Shown: piece after piece, positions 8,641-16,545 of the stretch
Layout of the letters: every line of letters begins with the position of its first letter
Numbering within the stretch: position 1 is the stretch's first letter
Assembly (NCBI RefSeq): GCF_002205675.1
Contig: NZ_NISK01000004.1
Location: forward strand, 248,001-312,000
Reading direction: 5' to 3'
Source: Sphingopyxis bauzanensis
GTDB taxonomy: Bacteria; Pseudomonadota; Alphaproteobacteria; Sphingomonadales; Sphingomonadaceae
Length of the DNA stretch: 64,000 nucleotides
Notes under the pieces: generated by a model
Database searches by the model: none
Seen by the model: only the letters and a program-made list of their open reading frames with translations
What the model was told of the DNA's origin: nothing
Program-made: the position numbers and the translations under genes

Positions 8641-9108
8641 TCATCCAGCCTCGTCCAATCCTCTCATGGCGCCAAGATCGGTGCGTCCGTCGCGGTGGAT
8701 GCGGATGCCGGTCAACAGGCTGTCGGCAATCATTCGCGCGCGCTCGATTATCAGCCGGGTCGCGGCGGGGTCGCGTTCGAGCCGGTCGAGCGTCGCGCCA
8801 AACAGCGCCAACCAATGGAGGAAATCATCGCGCTCGATGCCCGGGATCGCGATGTGCTTGGCCATCGGATTGCCGCGAAAGCCGCCGCTTTCGTGCAGCA
8901 CCGACGACCAGAAGGCGGTCATGCGGTCCAGATGTTCATCCCAGTTGGCGATGCGCGCGGCAAAAATCGGGCCGAGCCGGTCGTCGCCGCGGATCGCGGC
9001 GTAAAATTCTTCGACCATCTGCCGGATGAAGAGTGGGTCGATTTTCAACGCCTCAGCCGCCTCGCGCTTCGATTGGCGCGCCGCGGCGGCGTGGGGATTG
9101 GAAATCAT
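8641..9108 (-). CDS. Group III truncated hemoglobin
   Basis: A 155-residue protein whose residues about 20-140 match group III truncated hemoglobins (2-on-2 globins): LFIRQMVEEFYAAIRGDDRLGPIFA, WDEHLDRMTAFWSS with the conserved Trp, and the proximal-helix region around HWLALFGATL. These haem proteins bind O2 or NO, and in other bacteria are linked to nitrosative stress and microaerobic growth. It is the first gene of a four-gene minus-strand operon and is divergent from an NsrR-type repressor, with a palindrome 21 bp ahead of its start. Confidence 0.87.
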   Translation of the reverse strand: MISNPHAAAARQSKREAAEALKIDPLFIRQMVEEFYAAIRGDDRLGPIFAARIANWDEHLDRMTAFWSSVLHESGGFRGNPMAKHIAIPGIERDDFLHWLALFGATLDRLERDPAATRLIIERARMIADSLLTGIRIHRDGRTDLGAMRGLDEAG

Positions 9109-9128
9109 CGCGCATTGGCCCTATTAGT

Positions 9129-9143
9129 GGTATTTATAATACC
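9129..9143. promoter_or_regulatory. Palindromic operator between globin and nsrR
   Basis: GGTATT-TAT-AATACC is a perfect 6+6 inverted repeat in the AT-rich 82-bp divergent gap. The minus-strand sequence across it (TATTATAAAT) would also serve as a -10 region for the globin operon, so a bound repressor would block transcription. It resembles the AT-rich palindromes used by Rrf2 regulators such as NsrR. A second perfect palindrome, AAAGCGCTTT, lies at 9148-9157. Confidence 0.6.
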
Positions 9144-9190
9144 GTTTAAAGCGCTTTGCCTTTTAAAGCAATATTTCATATGCCGTTTTA

Positions 9191-9652
9191 ATGCGGCTCA
9201 ACCTCCAAACCGACTACGCCCTTCGCACCTTGATGATGTTGGCCACCCGGGGCGGTCAGATCTCGGTCGACGAGATCGCCAATGCCTACGGAATTTCGCG
9301 GCATCATCTGATGAAGGTGGCGGGCAAGCTGGCGGAGCTTGGCTATGTCGTCGCGCGCCGCGGGCGCGGCGGCGGACTGACGCTCGCGCGACCCGCCGCA
9401 GAGATTAACATCGGATCGGTCGTGCGCTCGATCGAGGCTTTCGACGTCTTCGTCGAATGCTTCGACCCTAAAACCAACAGCTGCGCAGTGGCAGGGGCTT
9501 GTGGTTTGCAAGGCGCGCTGTCGCTGGCGCTCGGTGACTTCCTGAACCGCCTCGACGGCTATTCGCTGGCAGATCTGGTCCCCAATCGCCAGCTTTTTGC
9601 CGCGCGGCTCGCCCGGGACATCGCCGTAAAGCGACCATCGCGGGCAATGTAA
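9191..9652 (+). CDS. nsrR: Rrf2-family regulator, NsrR-type
   Basis: A 153-residue Rrf2 transcription factor. The N-terminal winged helix (LQTDYALRTLMMLA, then SRHHLMKVAGKLAELGYV) is followed by the wing RRGRGGGLTLA. Three cysteines, C90, C98 and C104, have the spacing expected for Fe-S cluster ligation in this family; the C-x5-C part and following G-L-Q fit NsrR, a nitric-oxide sensor, better than IscR. It is transcribed divergently from the truncated globin operon, the classical arrangement for an NO-responsive repressor and its target. No clear ribosome binding site precedes the ATG. Confidence 0.85.
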   Translation: MRLNLQTDYALRTLMMLATRGGQISVDEIANAYGISRHHLMKVAGKLAELGYVVARRGRGGGLTLARPAAEINIGSVVRSIEAFDVFVECFDPKTNSCAVAGACGLQGALSLALGDFLNRLDGYSLADLVPNRQLFAARLARDIAVKRPSRAM

Positions 9653-9653
9653 T

Positions 9654-9661
9654 GTTGTAAC
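9654..9661. promoter_or_regulatory. Possible Zur box upstream of merC-like gene
   Basis: GTTGTAAC, within AATGTTGTAACC, differs by one base from the GTTATAAC core of many proteobacterial Zur sites. It lies just after the nsrR stop and about 55 bp before the MerC-like gene, which is followed by a Zur-type repressor. A second weak half-site, ATGTTATGCC, follows at about 9669. Suggestive only. Confidence 0.25.
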
Positions 9662-9714
9662 CTCTGTCATGTTATGCCATATCTACAACCGCAATTGCCC
9701 CAACGGAGAATCGG

Positions 9715-10167
9715 GTGACCCAAGTCGCCAGCCCTGCCCATGTATCAACGCGCGCCATCCCTTTCTTGGGGCGGTGGGCCGCGATGTTTCGGGCTGCGCG
9801 CGATTCGCGGCCACTTACATCGCTGTCGGGCGACCAGCTGGCGATGGGCCTGTCGGGGCTGTGCCTCGTCCATTGCCTCGCCAGCACGGTGCTGTTTGCC
9901 TCAATCGCTTCGGTCGGGGTCGCATTCGATAATCATCTGTTCCACGAAATCGGCCTGATCATTGCAATCGGCTTTGCACTGATCACCCTCGTCTCGGGCG
10001 TGCTCAGCCACGGCTATATGATGCCGTTCGCGGTGGGCAGCTTCGGGCTCGGCATGATGGCGGGCGCACTGTCGCAGCCACATGATGGCAGCGAAGTGCT
10101 GGCGACCATGATCGGCGTCGCCGTCGTCGCACTCGGCCACGACCTCAACCGCCGCGCCAGACACTGA
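9715..10167 (+). CDS. MerC-domain integral membrane protein
   Basis: A 150-residue membrane protein with a hydrophilic N-terminus (about 1-40) and four hydrophobic segments. It carries the MerC-type signature in the first helix, LCLVHCLAST, with two Cys able to bind a soft metal. MerC proteins import Hg(II); chromosomal homologues without a mer operon have been linked to zinc or other metals. No merR, merA or merT is nearby, but a Zur-type repressor follows, so zinc handling is the better guess. The start is a GTG with GGAG upstream. The reading frame ends inside an 18-bp tandem duplication. Confidence 0.75.
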   Translation: MTQVASPAHVSTRAIPFLGRWAAMFRAARDSRPLTSLSGDQLAMGLSGLCLVHCLASTVLFASIASVGVAFDNHLFHEIGLIIAIGFALITLVSGVLSHGYMMPFAVGSFGLGMMAGALSQPHDGSEVLATMIGVAVVALGHDLNRRARH

Positions 10168-10187
10168 AGCCGCGCCAGACACTGAAG
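10152..10187 (+). repeat. 18-bp perfect tandem duplication spanning the merC-like stop codon
   Basis: The 18-mer CCGCGCCAGACACTGAAG occurs twice back to back, at 10152-10169 and 10170-10187. The first copy encodes the last residues and TGA of the MerC-like protein; the second is untranslated and repeats the same end. It is probably a replication-slippage event. Confidence 0.9.
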
Positions 10188-10306
10188 ACGCCACTGATGT
10201 GATGCCGGCGCCGGAATGGACGGGTCCGCAACTTGCGGACATCCGGTAAACAGCCTACATTGCGATGATAGTTGGCGCGGGATTTCCCGCGCGCGAGGAA
10301 CAGCCA

Positions 10307-10771
10307 ATGGGCAAGCATGATCATCCGCACGTCGAGGCCAGCGGCGCCTCGCTCGCCAAGGCAGCGCAGACCGCGCTCGAGGGCGCGGGCGAAGCGTGGA
10401 CCGACATGCGCGCGCAGATTTTCGACGCCGTTGCCGCCATCGGCAAGCCCGCCAGCGCCTATGAAATCGCCGATATGGTGTCGAAAGCGCGCGGCAAGCG
10501 CGTCGCGCCGAACAGCGTCTATCGCATCCTCGACCTGTTCGTCGCCAACAACCTGGTGCGCCGCGTCGAAAGCGCGAACGCCTTTGTTGCCAACAGCCAC
10601 CCCGGCTGCCTCCACGACTGCATCTTCCTGATCTGTGACAGCTGCGGCAGCGCGGTGCATGTCGATGACGACAAATTGTCGACCGGTGTCCGCGCCGCCG
10701 CCAACGCCACCGGCTTTGCTGCCGAGCGGCCGGTGATCGAAGTGCGCGGCAAATGCTCCGAGTGCCAATAA
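10307..10771 (+). CDS. zur: Fur-family zinc-uptake regulator, Zur-type
   Basis: A 154-residue Fur-superfamily repressor. The winged helix lies at about 40-85 (SAYEIADMVSKARG, NSVYRILDLFVANNLV). The C-terminal part holds two CxxC pairs, CDSC and the final CSEC, matching the structural zinc site typical of Zur, plus His residues in HPGCLHDC. With zinc bound it should repress zinc-import genes. I start it at 10307, where GAGGA lies nine bases upstream; an earlier in-frame ATG at 10265 adds 14 residues but has no RBS. It follows the MerC-like gene by 139 bp on the same strand. Zur is preferred to Fur or Irr on the Cys pattern. Confidence 0.82.
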   Translation: MGKHDHPHVEASGASLAKAAQTALEGAGEAWTDMRAQIFDAVAAIGKPASAYEIADMVSKARGKRVAPNSVYRILDLFVANNLVRRVESANAFVANSHPGCLHDCIFLICDSCGSAVHVDDDKLSTGVRAAANATGFAAERPVIEVRGKCSECQ

Positions 10772-10805
10772 GGTGAGTGAGCGCGCTCCACCGGACCGCT
10801 AGAAA

Positions 10806-11564
10806 ATGGTCGGGGGGCTTCAGCATTGGATTGAAGCGCAGCGCGAGCGCCCGCCGGCACCGACGCGCTGGTGGGTCGCCACCTTGCTCTTTGGCATCGC
10901 CGTGGTGCTGTTCGGCCTCTATCTCGGGCAGGTCTTCCCACAAACCGGGTATGACGTCGCCCCCGGCTATGGGCCGCCCGTCCTCGCCTTCGAATTCGCA
11001 GGCAGTCAAACCGATCTTGAAGCGGTCTTCGGCTTTTTTACCGACCCGCAGCAGGGCACCCGCCTCGCGGCGATGCGCGCCGGTAACGAGCAGGATTATC
11101 TCTATATGCTGCTCTACGCGGGTTTCCTCGCCAGCGGCTGTCTCGCCCTGTGGCGCGAGCTTCGCCTGCGCCCGCTGCTCGCCGCGGCGGCGCTCCCAGT
11201 CGCCGCGGCGCTGTGCGATGCTTATGAAAATCGGCTGCTCTTCGACATCCAGGCCGCCTTTACCGCGGGCGACTATTCGCCCGCGATGGCCAGCCTGCCC
11301 TATCCGGTCGCGGCGAAATTCCTGCTCCTTGCCGTAACCAATGTCGTCATCGGCGCCGCGGCGACGCAGCTGGGCCGCTGGTGGGCGCTGTTCGGTACGA
11401 TCGCGATCCTCGCTGCGATCCCGACCGTTATGGCGCTGATCACCCCCGCCGCCTTCGCTTGGGCGCTGATCCCCTCCGCGGCAGGCGGCTGGCTGTTGCT
11501 GCTCGCGCTGGCCGCAACGGGAAGCTGGCGCGCGCTGGTCCAGAAACGCCCGCTCGTCGATTAA
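10806..11564 (+). CDS. Integral membrane protein of unknown function
   Basis: A 252-residue protein with about five or six hydrophobic segments: about 22-42, 98-115, 123-140, 170-190, 197-215 and 222-240. A soluble loop at about 45-95 contains an Asp/Tyr-rich stretch and precedes the second helix. No motif that I recognise; no catalytic pattern stands out. It lies 34 bp after the Zur gene on the same strand, so it could share its transcript, but nothing in the protein points to metal transport. It precedes the fumarase gene by 84 bp. Confidence 0.72.
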   Translation: MVGGLQHWIEAQRERPPAPTRWWVATLLFGIAVVLFGLYLGQVFPQTGYDVAPGYGPPVLAFEFAGSQTDLEAVFGFFTDPQQGTRLAAMRAGNEQDYLYMLLYAGFLASGCLALWRELRLRPLLAAAALPVAAALCDAYENRLLFDIQAAFTAGDYSPAMASLPYPVAAKFLLLAVTNVVIGAAATQLGRWWALFGTIAILAAIPTVMALITPAAFAWALIPSAAGGWLLLLALAATGSWRALVQKRPLVD

Positions 11565-11648
11565 GGCCACGCCTGACCCCCTTCCCACTCCGGCGATGCG
11601 GGTCTAGGGAAACCCCGAATCCCGCAAACAGGGCGAAAGGCTGCACCC

Positions 11649-13172
11649 ATGAATAGCGTCATCATTCGCGAGGACGATTTGGTCGAAACCATCGCCGACG
11701 CGCTCCAGTACATCAGCTATTTCCACCCAATGGACTATATCCGCGCGCTCGCCGCTGCCTATGAGCGCGAGGTCTCGCCCGCCGCCAAGGACGCGATGGC
11801 GCAGATCCTGTCGAACAGCCGCATGTGCGCCGAGGGGCATCGCCCGATCTGTCAGGACACCGGTATCGTCACCGTTTTTATCAAATGGGGCATGGATTGC
11901 CGCCTCGACAGCCCGCGCAGCCTGCAACAGGTCGTCGATGAAGGCGTGCGCCGCGCCTATCTCCACCCCGAAAACAAGCTCCGCGCCTCGATCCTCGCCG
12001 ACCCCGCGTTCAGCCGCGTCAACACCAAGGACAACACTCCCTCGGTTCTCAATGTTGAGATGGTCCCCGGCAACAAGGTCGTGATCGACGTGGCCGCGAA
12101 AGGCGGCGGCAGCGAGAATAAGTCGAAGTTCAAGATGATGAACCCGTCCGACAGCATCGTCGAATGGGTGCTCGACATGGTGCCGCAGATGGGCGCCGGC
12201 TGGTGCCCGCCCGGGATGCTGGGCATCGGCATCGGCGGCACCGCCGAAAAGGCGATGCTGCTCGCCAAGCAATCGCTGATGGACCCGATCGACATGACCG
12301 AACTGCTCGCGCGCGGGCCGTCGAACCCGACCGAAGAGCTGCGCATCGAGCTTTATGAAAAAGTCAACGCGCTCGGTATCGGCGCGCAGGGATTGGGCGG
12401 CCTCGCTACCGTGCTCGACGTCAAGATCGCCGACTGGCCGACCCACGCCGCGTCGAAGCCCGTCGCGATGATCCCGAACTGCGCCGCGACCCGCCACGCG
12501 CATGTGACGCTCGACGGCAGCGGCCCGGCCTTCCTCGAACCGCCGGTGCTCTCCGATTACCCGCAGATCGACTGGAAACCCGATCAGGCCGCGATCCGCG
12601 TCGACCTGGACACTCTGACCCCGGACGTCGTCGCGAGCTGGAAACAGGGCGACCGACTCCTCCTGAACGGCAAGATGCTCACCGGCCGCGACGCCGCGCA
12701 CAAGCGCATCGCCGAGATGCTCGCCAAGGGCGAGGAGCTGCCCGTCAGCTTTCGCGACCGCGTCATCTATTATGTCGGCCCGGTCGATCCGGTCGGCGAG
12801 GAAATCGTCGGCCCCGCCGGCCCGACCACCGCCACGCGCATGGACAAGTTCATGGACATGATGCTGGACCAGGGCCTGCTCGCTTGCGTCGGCAAGGCCG
12901 AACGCGGCCCCGCCGCGACGCAATCGATCTCCAGGCACAAGAGCGCCTATCTGATGGCGGTCGGCGGCGCCGCGTACCTCGTGTCGCGGGCGATCAAGGG
13001 CAGCGAGGTCGTCGGTTTTGCCGATCTCGGCATGGAAGCAATCTACGAGTTCGAGGTGCAGGATTTCCCGGTAACCGTCGCGGTCGACAGCGAAGGCCAA
13101 AACGTCCACGTCACCGCGCCGATGCTGTGGCAAAAGCGGATCAGGGACGAGGGGTTGCTCGAGAAGGCGTAG
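11649..13172 (+). CDS. fumA: Class I fumarate hydratase ([4Fe-4S])
   Basis: A 507-residue iron-sulfur fumarase that reversibly hydrates fumarate to L-malate in the citric acid cycle. Alpha and beta domains are fused in one chain, as in FumA/FumB. Cluster-binding Cys lie in the alpha part, including HRPICQDTG near residue 75 and the NCAATRH segment near 280. The C-terminal beta domain contains LTGRDAAHKRI and the GPAGPTTATRM loop. Class I fumarases are oxygen- and NO-sensitive. Downstream it converges on an SDR gene only 6 bp away. Confidence 0.93.
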   Translation: MNSVIIREDDLVETIADALQYISYFHPMDYIRALAAAYEREVSPAAKDAMAQILSNSRMCAEGHRPICQDTGIVTVFIKWGMDCRLDSPRSLQQVVDEGVRRAYLHPENKLRASILADPAFSRVNTKDNTPSVLNVEMVPGNKVVIDVAAKGGGSENKSKFKMMNPSDSIVEWVLDMVPQMGAGWCPPGMLGIGIGGTAEKAMLLAKQSLMDPIDMTELLARGPSNPTEELRIELYEKVNALGIGAQGLGGLATVLDVKIADWPTHAASKPVAMIPNCAATRHAHVTLDGSGPAFLEPPVLSDYPQIDWKPDQAAIRVDLDTLTPDVVASWKQGDRLLLNGKMLTGRDAAHKRIAEMLAKGEELPVSFRDRVIYYVGPVDPVGEEIVGPAGPTTATRMDKFMDMMLDQGLLACVGKAERGPAATQSISRHKSAYLMAVGGAAYLVSRAIKGSEVVGFADLGMEAIYEFEVQDFPVTVAVDSEGQNVHVTAPMLWQKRIRDEGLLEKA

Positions 13173-13178
13173 CCGACG

Positions 13179-13988
13179 TCAGCGTTCGGCACGCATCCGT
13201 TCGACGAACAGCGCGACGTCCATCGCCTCGTCGCCGGGCTCGCGCGGCGCATAGCTGGCAAAGGCCGCATATGCCTCGGCCCAGCGCTCTTCCATCCGCA
13301 CGACATTGTAGGGGTGGCTGACGAGGTAGAATTGCCCCGCCTCCATTTGCGGCACGATGCGGTTCGCAAAGGTATCGGCGTCCATCGCGGCGTCGGCATG
13401 GCGCGTCATGTCGGACTTCACCCAGCCGGGGATGATAACACCCACCTCGATAGTTGCCGGAGCCTCGTTACGTAGCGTGTCCATCAGGCCGACCACCGCG
13501 TGTTTGCTCGCGACATAGATGCCGCCATTCCGGCGCACAGCGTTAAACAGGCCATTCTCCGACGCCGTCGCATAGATCGCCGACGGCCGTCCGTCGTCGC
13601 GAAAGCGCCGCCCGAAGGTTCGGATGCAATTCCACACGCCCCAGACATTCACCTCCATCAGCGCGCGCGCCGCGTCATCGTCGGTGTCGAGTATCTCGGT
13701 GCGGACACCGCCCACTCCCGCGTTGGCGATGATGACGTCGGCGCGGCCATGTTGACGCCAGGCGAAATCGGCAAGAGCTTCGACGGCCGCCCCGTCGGTG
13801 ACGTTGCCTGCGAACGAGCTTGCATCGATCCCGAGCGCGCCCAGCGCACCGACCGCTTCGGCCAGCTTCTTCTCGCGCGGTTCGAACAGGATGATCCGCG
13901 CGCCAGTGGCGCCGATCCGTTTCGCGAGCGCAAAACCAATCCCCGTCGCGCCGCCAGTTATGACGACGCTCTTGCCTCGAAAGTCCAT
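13179..13988 (-). CDS. Short-chain dehydrogenase/reductase (SDR)
   Basis: A 269-residue classical SDR. The cofactor-binding GGATGIG sits at about 12-18, NAG at about 90, and the catalytic Ser and YxxxK (YVASK) follow at about 145-165. Acidic and basic residues after strand 2 (FEPREKK) leave NAD versus NADP unresolved. I start at 13988, where GGAGAGGGG precedes the ATG; a longer frame to 14231 reads antisense through the TrmO-like gene and is rejected. The substrate is unknown. It is divergent from the TrmO-like gene. Confidence 0.87.
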   Translation of the reverse strand: MDFRGKSVVITGGATGIGFALAKRIGATGARIILFEPREKKLAEAVGALGALGIDASSFAGNVTDGAAVEALADFAWRQHGRADVIIANAGVGGVRTEILDTDDDAARALMEVNVWGVWNCIRTFGRRFRDDGRPSAIYATASENGLFNAVRRNGGIYVASKHAVVGLMDTLRNEAPATIEVGVIIPGWVKSDMTRHADAAMDADTFANRIVPQMEAGQFYLVSHPYNVVRMEERWAEAYAAFASYAPREPGDEAMDVALFVERMRAER

Positions 13989-14055
13989 GGCCCCTCTCCT
14001 TCCTTGCAAGGCTAGGCGCGCTGCGCCATCAGCGTCAACGCAGCAGGGGACATCA

Positions 14056-14559
14056 ATGACCTTTACCCTCACCCCGATCGGCCATGTCCGTGGTGGCCGC
14101 GTCGACGCGATCGACGACGACTGGGGCGCAAGCCGCGCGACAATCATGCTCGACGCCGCAAAATTCTCCGGCGACGCGCTCGCAGGCCTCGCCGATTTCA
14201 GCCATGCCGAGGTGATCTTCCTCTTCGACAAGGTACCTGACGCGAAGATCGAGACCGGGGCTCGTCACCCGCGCAATCGCGCCGACTGGCCACTCGTCGG
14301 CATTTTCGCGCAGCGTGGCAAGAACCGCCCCAACCGCATTGGCCTTACCACCTGCCGGATCGTCGCAGTCAATGGTCTGAATGTCGAGGTTGAGGGACTC
14401 GATGCGATTGACGGCACCCCGGTACTCGACATCAAGCCCGTGATGGTGGAGTTTCTTCCGCGAGGGCAGGTGCGACAACCCGATTGGTCGCGCGAATTGA
14501 TGCAAGGATATTGGGAAAGTCCGCAACAACCAAAAGGGGTTTATGATGCGCAACGATGA
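14056..14559 (+). CDS. TrmO/TsaA-like (UPF0066) tRNA methyltransferase domain protein
   Basis: A 167-residue protein of the TrmO (YaeB, UPF0066) family, which uses S-adenosylmethionine to methylate t6A37 of certain tRNAs. Family features: TPIGHVRG at the N-terminus, the RHPRNRADWPLVGIFAQRGKNRPNRIGL-like core (about 73-98) and the DGTPVLDIKP motif at about 120. At 167 residues it lacks the C-terminal domain of the 235-residue E. coli protein, so the target could differ. AGGGGA precedes the ATG at 14056. A much longer frame from 13798 is antisense to the SDR gene and rejected. The end overlaps the following M20 gene by 17 bp, implying coupling. Confidence 0.85.
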   Translation: MTFTLTPIGHVRGGRVDAIDDDWGASRATIMLDAAKFSGDALAGLADFSHAEVIFLFDKVPDAKIETGARHPRNRADWPLVGIFAQRGKNRPNRIGLTTCRIVAVNGLNVEVEGLDAIDGTPVLDIKPVMVEFLPRGQVRQPDWSRELMQGYWESPQQPKGVYDAQR

Positions 14560-16090
14560 TCAGGCTTTTCAGATGATGCTCGAACGGCGCCGTCTGCTGC
14601 GCGGCGCTGCCATGCTCGGCGCGGGCGCGGCGGTGATGAGCCCCCTCCCCGTCCTCGCCGCGAGCAGCCAGTCCGCCGCGATCCGCAAAGCCGCCGAGGC
14701 GGGCAAGGACGCATCGATCAAACGCATCCGCGACTGGATCGCGCTCCCCTCGATCGCCGCCGAAAACCGCAATATGGCCGAGGGCGCGGCCTATATGGCC
14801 GATCTCGCGCGCGACGCAGGGTTCAGCAATGTCGAGATTGTCCCCACCGACGGCCATCCCGGCGTGTTCGGGACGATCGACGTCGGCGCGCCGCGCACCC
14901 TCGGCATCTATTTCATGTACGATGTCAAACAGTTCGACCCGGCCGAATGGTCGTCGCCGCCGCTCGAAGGGCGGATGGTCGAACGCCCCGGCTTCGGCCA
15001 GGCAATCATGGGCCGCGGTGCGGTAAACCAGAAGGGACCGGAAGCCGCCTTCCTCGCCGCGCTCCACGCGATCCGCGCCGCCAAAGCGAAATTGCCGGTC
15101 AACATCGTCCTCGTCTGTGAGGGCGAAGAGGAGATCGGCTCGCCGCATTTCCGCCAGATCGCGACCAAGCCGAATGTGCTCGCCGCGCTCAGGAAGTGCG
15201 AAGGCATCTTCATCCCCTTCGCCTCGCAGGGCAGGACCGGCAACGTCACCGTCAACCTCGGCTCGAAAGGCATCATCGAACTCGAACTCGTCGCGAGCGG
15301 CGAAAAATGGGGCCGCGGGCCCAAGGGCGACGTCCACTCCAGCCTGAAGGCGATGGTCGATTCGCCCGCCTGGCGGCTGGTCCAGGCGCTCCAGACTTTG
15401 GTCACCCCCGACGGCAATAAGCCCGCGATCGAGGGCTGGTTCGAAAATGTCCGCCCGCTGACCGAGCGAGAGAAGACGCTGATCCGCGAAGCGGCGAAGG
15501 CTGGCGACGAGGCGCAGCAAAAGGCCGCGCTCGGCGTCACCCACTGGATCGACAACCTGGCCTATGACGACGCCCTGATCCGGCTGGCGCAGGAACCGAC
15601 GGTGAATATCGAGGGGCTGGTCGCCGGCTACACCGGCCCCGGCGGAAAGACGATCCTGCCCGGTCGCGCGGTCGCCAAGCTCGACCTCCGTCTCGTCCCC
15701 GACCAGACCCGCGCCGAGGCCGAACAGAAATTGCGCGCGCATCTCGACAAACATGGCTTCAAGGACGTCGGGGTGAATGTTTCGGGCGGCTACGACCCGA
15801 CCGAGGTCGCCGAGGACAGCCGCCTCGTCCGCTCCGAACTCGCGACCTACGAACAGCTCGGCATCGCGACCAGCCTCAACCCGCGCATGGCGGGCAGCTG
15901 GCCGGGCGCGACCTTCACCGCGCCGCCGGTGTCGATCCCCGCGGCGCATTTCGGCATCGGCCACGGGTCGGGCGCGCACGCACCCGACGAATATTATCTG
16001 GTCGATTCGACCAATCCCAAAGTCGCAGGGCTGGTCGACGCGACGATGGGCTTTGCCGAATTTCTCTACACGCTGGCGGCGATCAAATGA
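14543..16090 (+). CDS. M20-family metallohydrolase with altered metal ligands
   Basis: A 515-residue protein with M20 dipeptidase architecture and a Tat-like signal (ERRRLLRGAAMLGAGAAVM), so probably exported folded. The second-shell and later motifs are kept: EGEEEIGS near 195, GHGSGAHAPDEY near 475. However the first metal-binding motif, normally HxD, reads M125-Y-D127, and the bridging Asp of the GRGxxDxKG motif is N162 (GRGAVNQKG). Two of the usual zinc ligands are therefore missing. It may bind one metal, use another chemistry, or be inactive. The stop overlaps the next gene (ATGA). Confidence 0.85.
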   Translation: MMRNDDQAFQMMLERRRLLRGAAMLGAGAAVMSPLPVLAASSQSAAIRKAAEAGKDASIKRIRDWIALPSIAAENRNMAEGAAYMADLARDAGFSNVEIVPTDGHPGVFGTIDVGAPRTLGIYFMYDVKQFDPAEWSSPPLEGRMVERPGFGQAIMGRGAVNQKGPEAAFLAALHAIRAAKAKLPVNIVLVCEGEEEIGSPHFRQIATKPNVLAALRKCEGIFIPFASQGRTGNVTVNLGSKGIIELELVASGEKWGRGPKGDVHSSLKAMVDSPAWRLVQALQTLVTPDGNKPAIEGWFENVRPLTEREKTLIREAAKAGDEAQQKAALGVTHWIDNLAYDDALIRLAQEPTVNIEGLVAGYTGPGGKTILPGRAVAKLDLRLVPDQTRAEAEQKLRAHLDKHGFKDVGVNVSGGYDPTEVAEDSRLVRSELATYEQLGIATSLNPRMAGSWPGATFTAPPVSIPAAHFGIGHGSGAHAPDEYYLVDSTNPKVAGLVDATMGFAEFLYTLAAIK

Positions 16091-16545
16091 CGGGCGGCCT
16101 CAACGGGGTCGCGCATGTCATCCTGACCGCGGGGAATTTTGCCAGCTCGACCGCCTTCTGGCGCGACATGATCGGCTACCTGGGCCTCAAGCTCGTGCTC
16201 GACAGCGACGCGATGCTCTATGGCGTCGGTGGGCGCACGGCGATCGGGATCCGTACCCCGAGCGCAGAGAATGTCGGCAAACGCTTCGACCAGGGCGCGC
16301 CGGGACTGCACCACGCCTGCTTCCGGATGCGCGACCGCGCCGCAGTCGATGCCGTCCATGCCTTTCTGGCGAAGCGCACCGACATCCAAATCGTCCACCC
16401 GCCGCAGGAGGAGCCCTGGGCGCCAGGCTATTATTCGGTGCTGTTCGAAGACCCCGACGGCATTCGGATCGAGTTCAACCATGTCCCGGGGAGTGGCTTG
16501 CTCGTCGACGGGCAGGACATCGGCGGCGCTGACGCCTTTGACTAA
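16087..16545 (+). CDS. VOC-superfamily (glyoxalase/dioxygenase-fold) protein
   Basis: A 152-residue single VOC domain protein: VAHVILTAGNFASSTAFWRDMIG at the start, HHACFRM in the middle and the terminal DPDGIRIEF strand typical of the fold. A metal site could be formed by His9, the central His pair and the Glu of RIEF. Members range from glyoxalase I to antibiotic-binding proteins, so the substrate is unknown. It overlaps the M20 gene start-stop (ATGA), suggesting a shared pathway. Its stop codon overlaps that of the convergent DUF481 gene. Confidence 0.85.
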   Translation: MTGGLNGVAHVILTAGNFASSTAFWRDMIGYLGLKLVLDSDAMLYGVGGRTAIGIRTPSAENVGKRFDQGAPGLHHACFRMRDRAAVDAVHAFLAKRTDIQIVHPPQEEPWAPGYYSVLFEDPDGIRIEFNHVPGSGLLVDGQDIGGADAFD

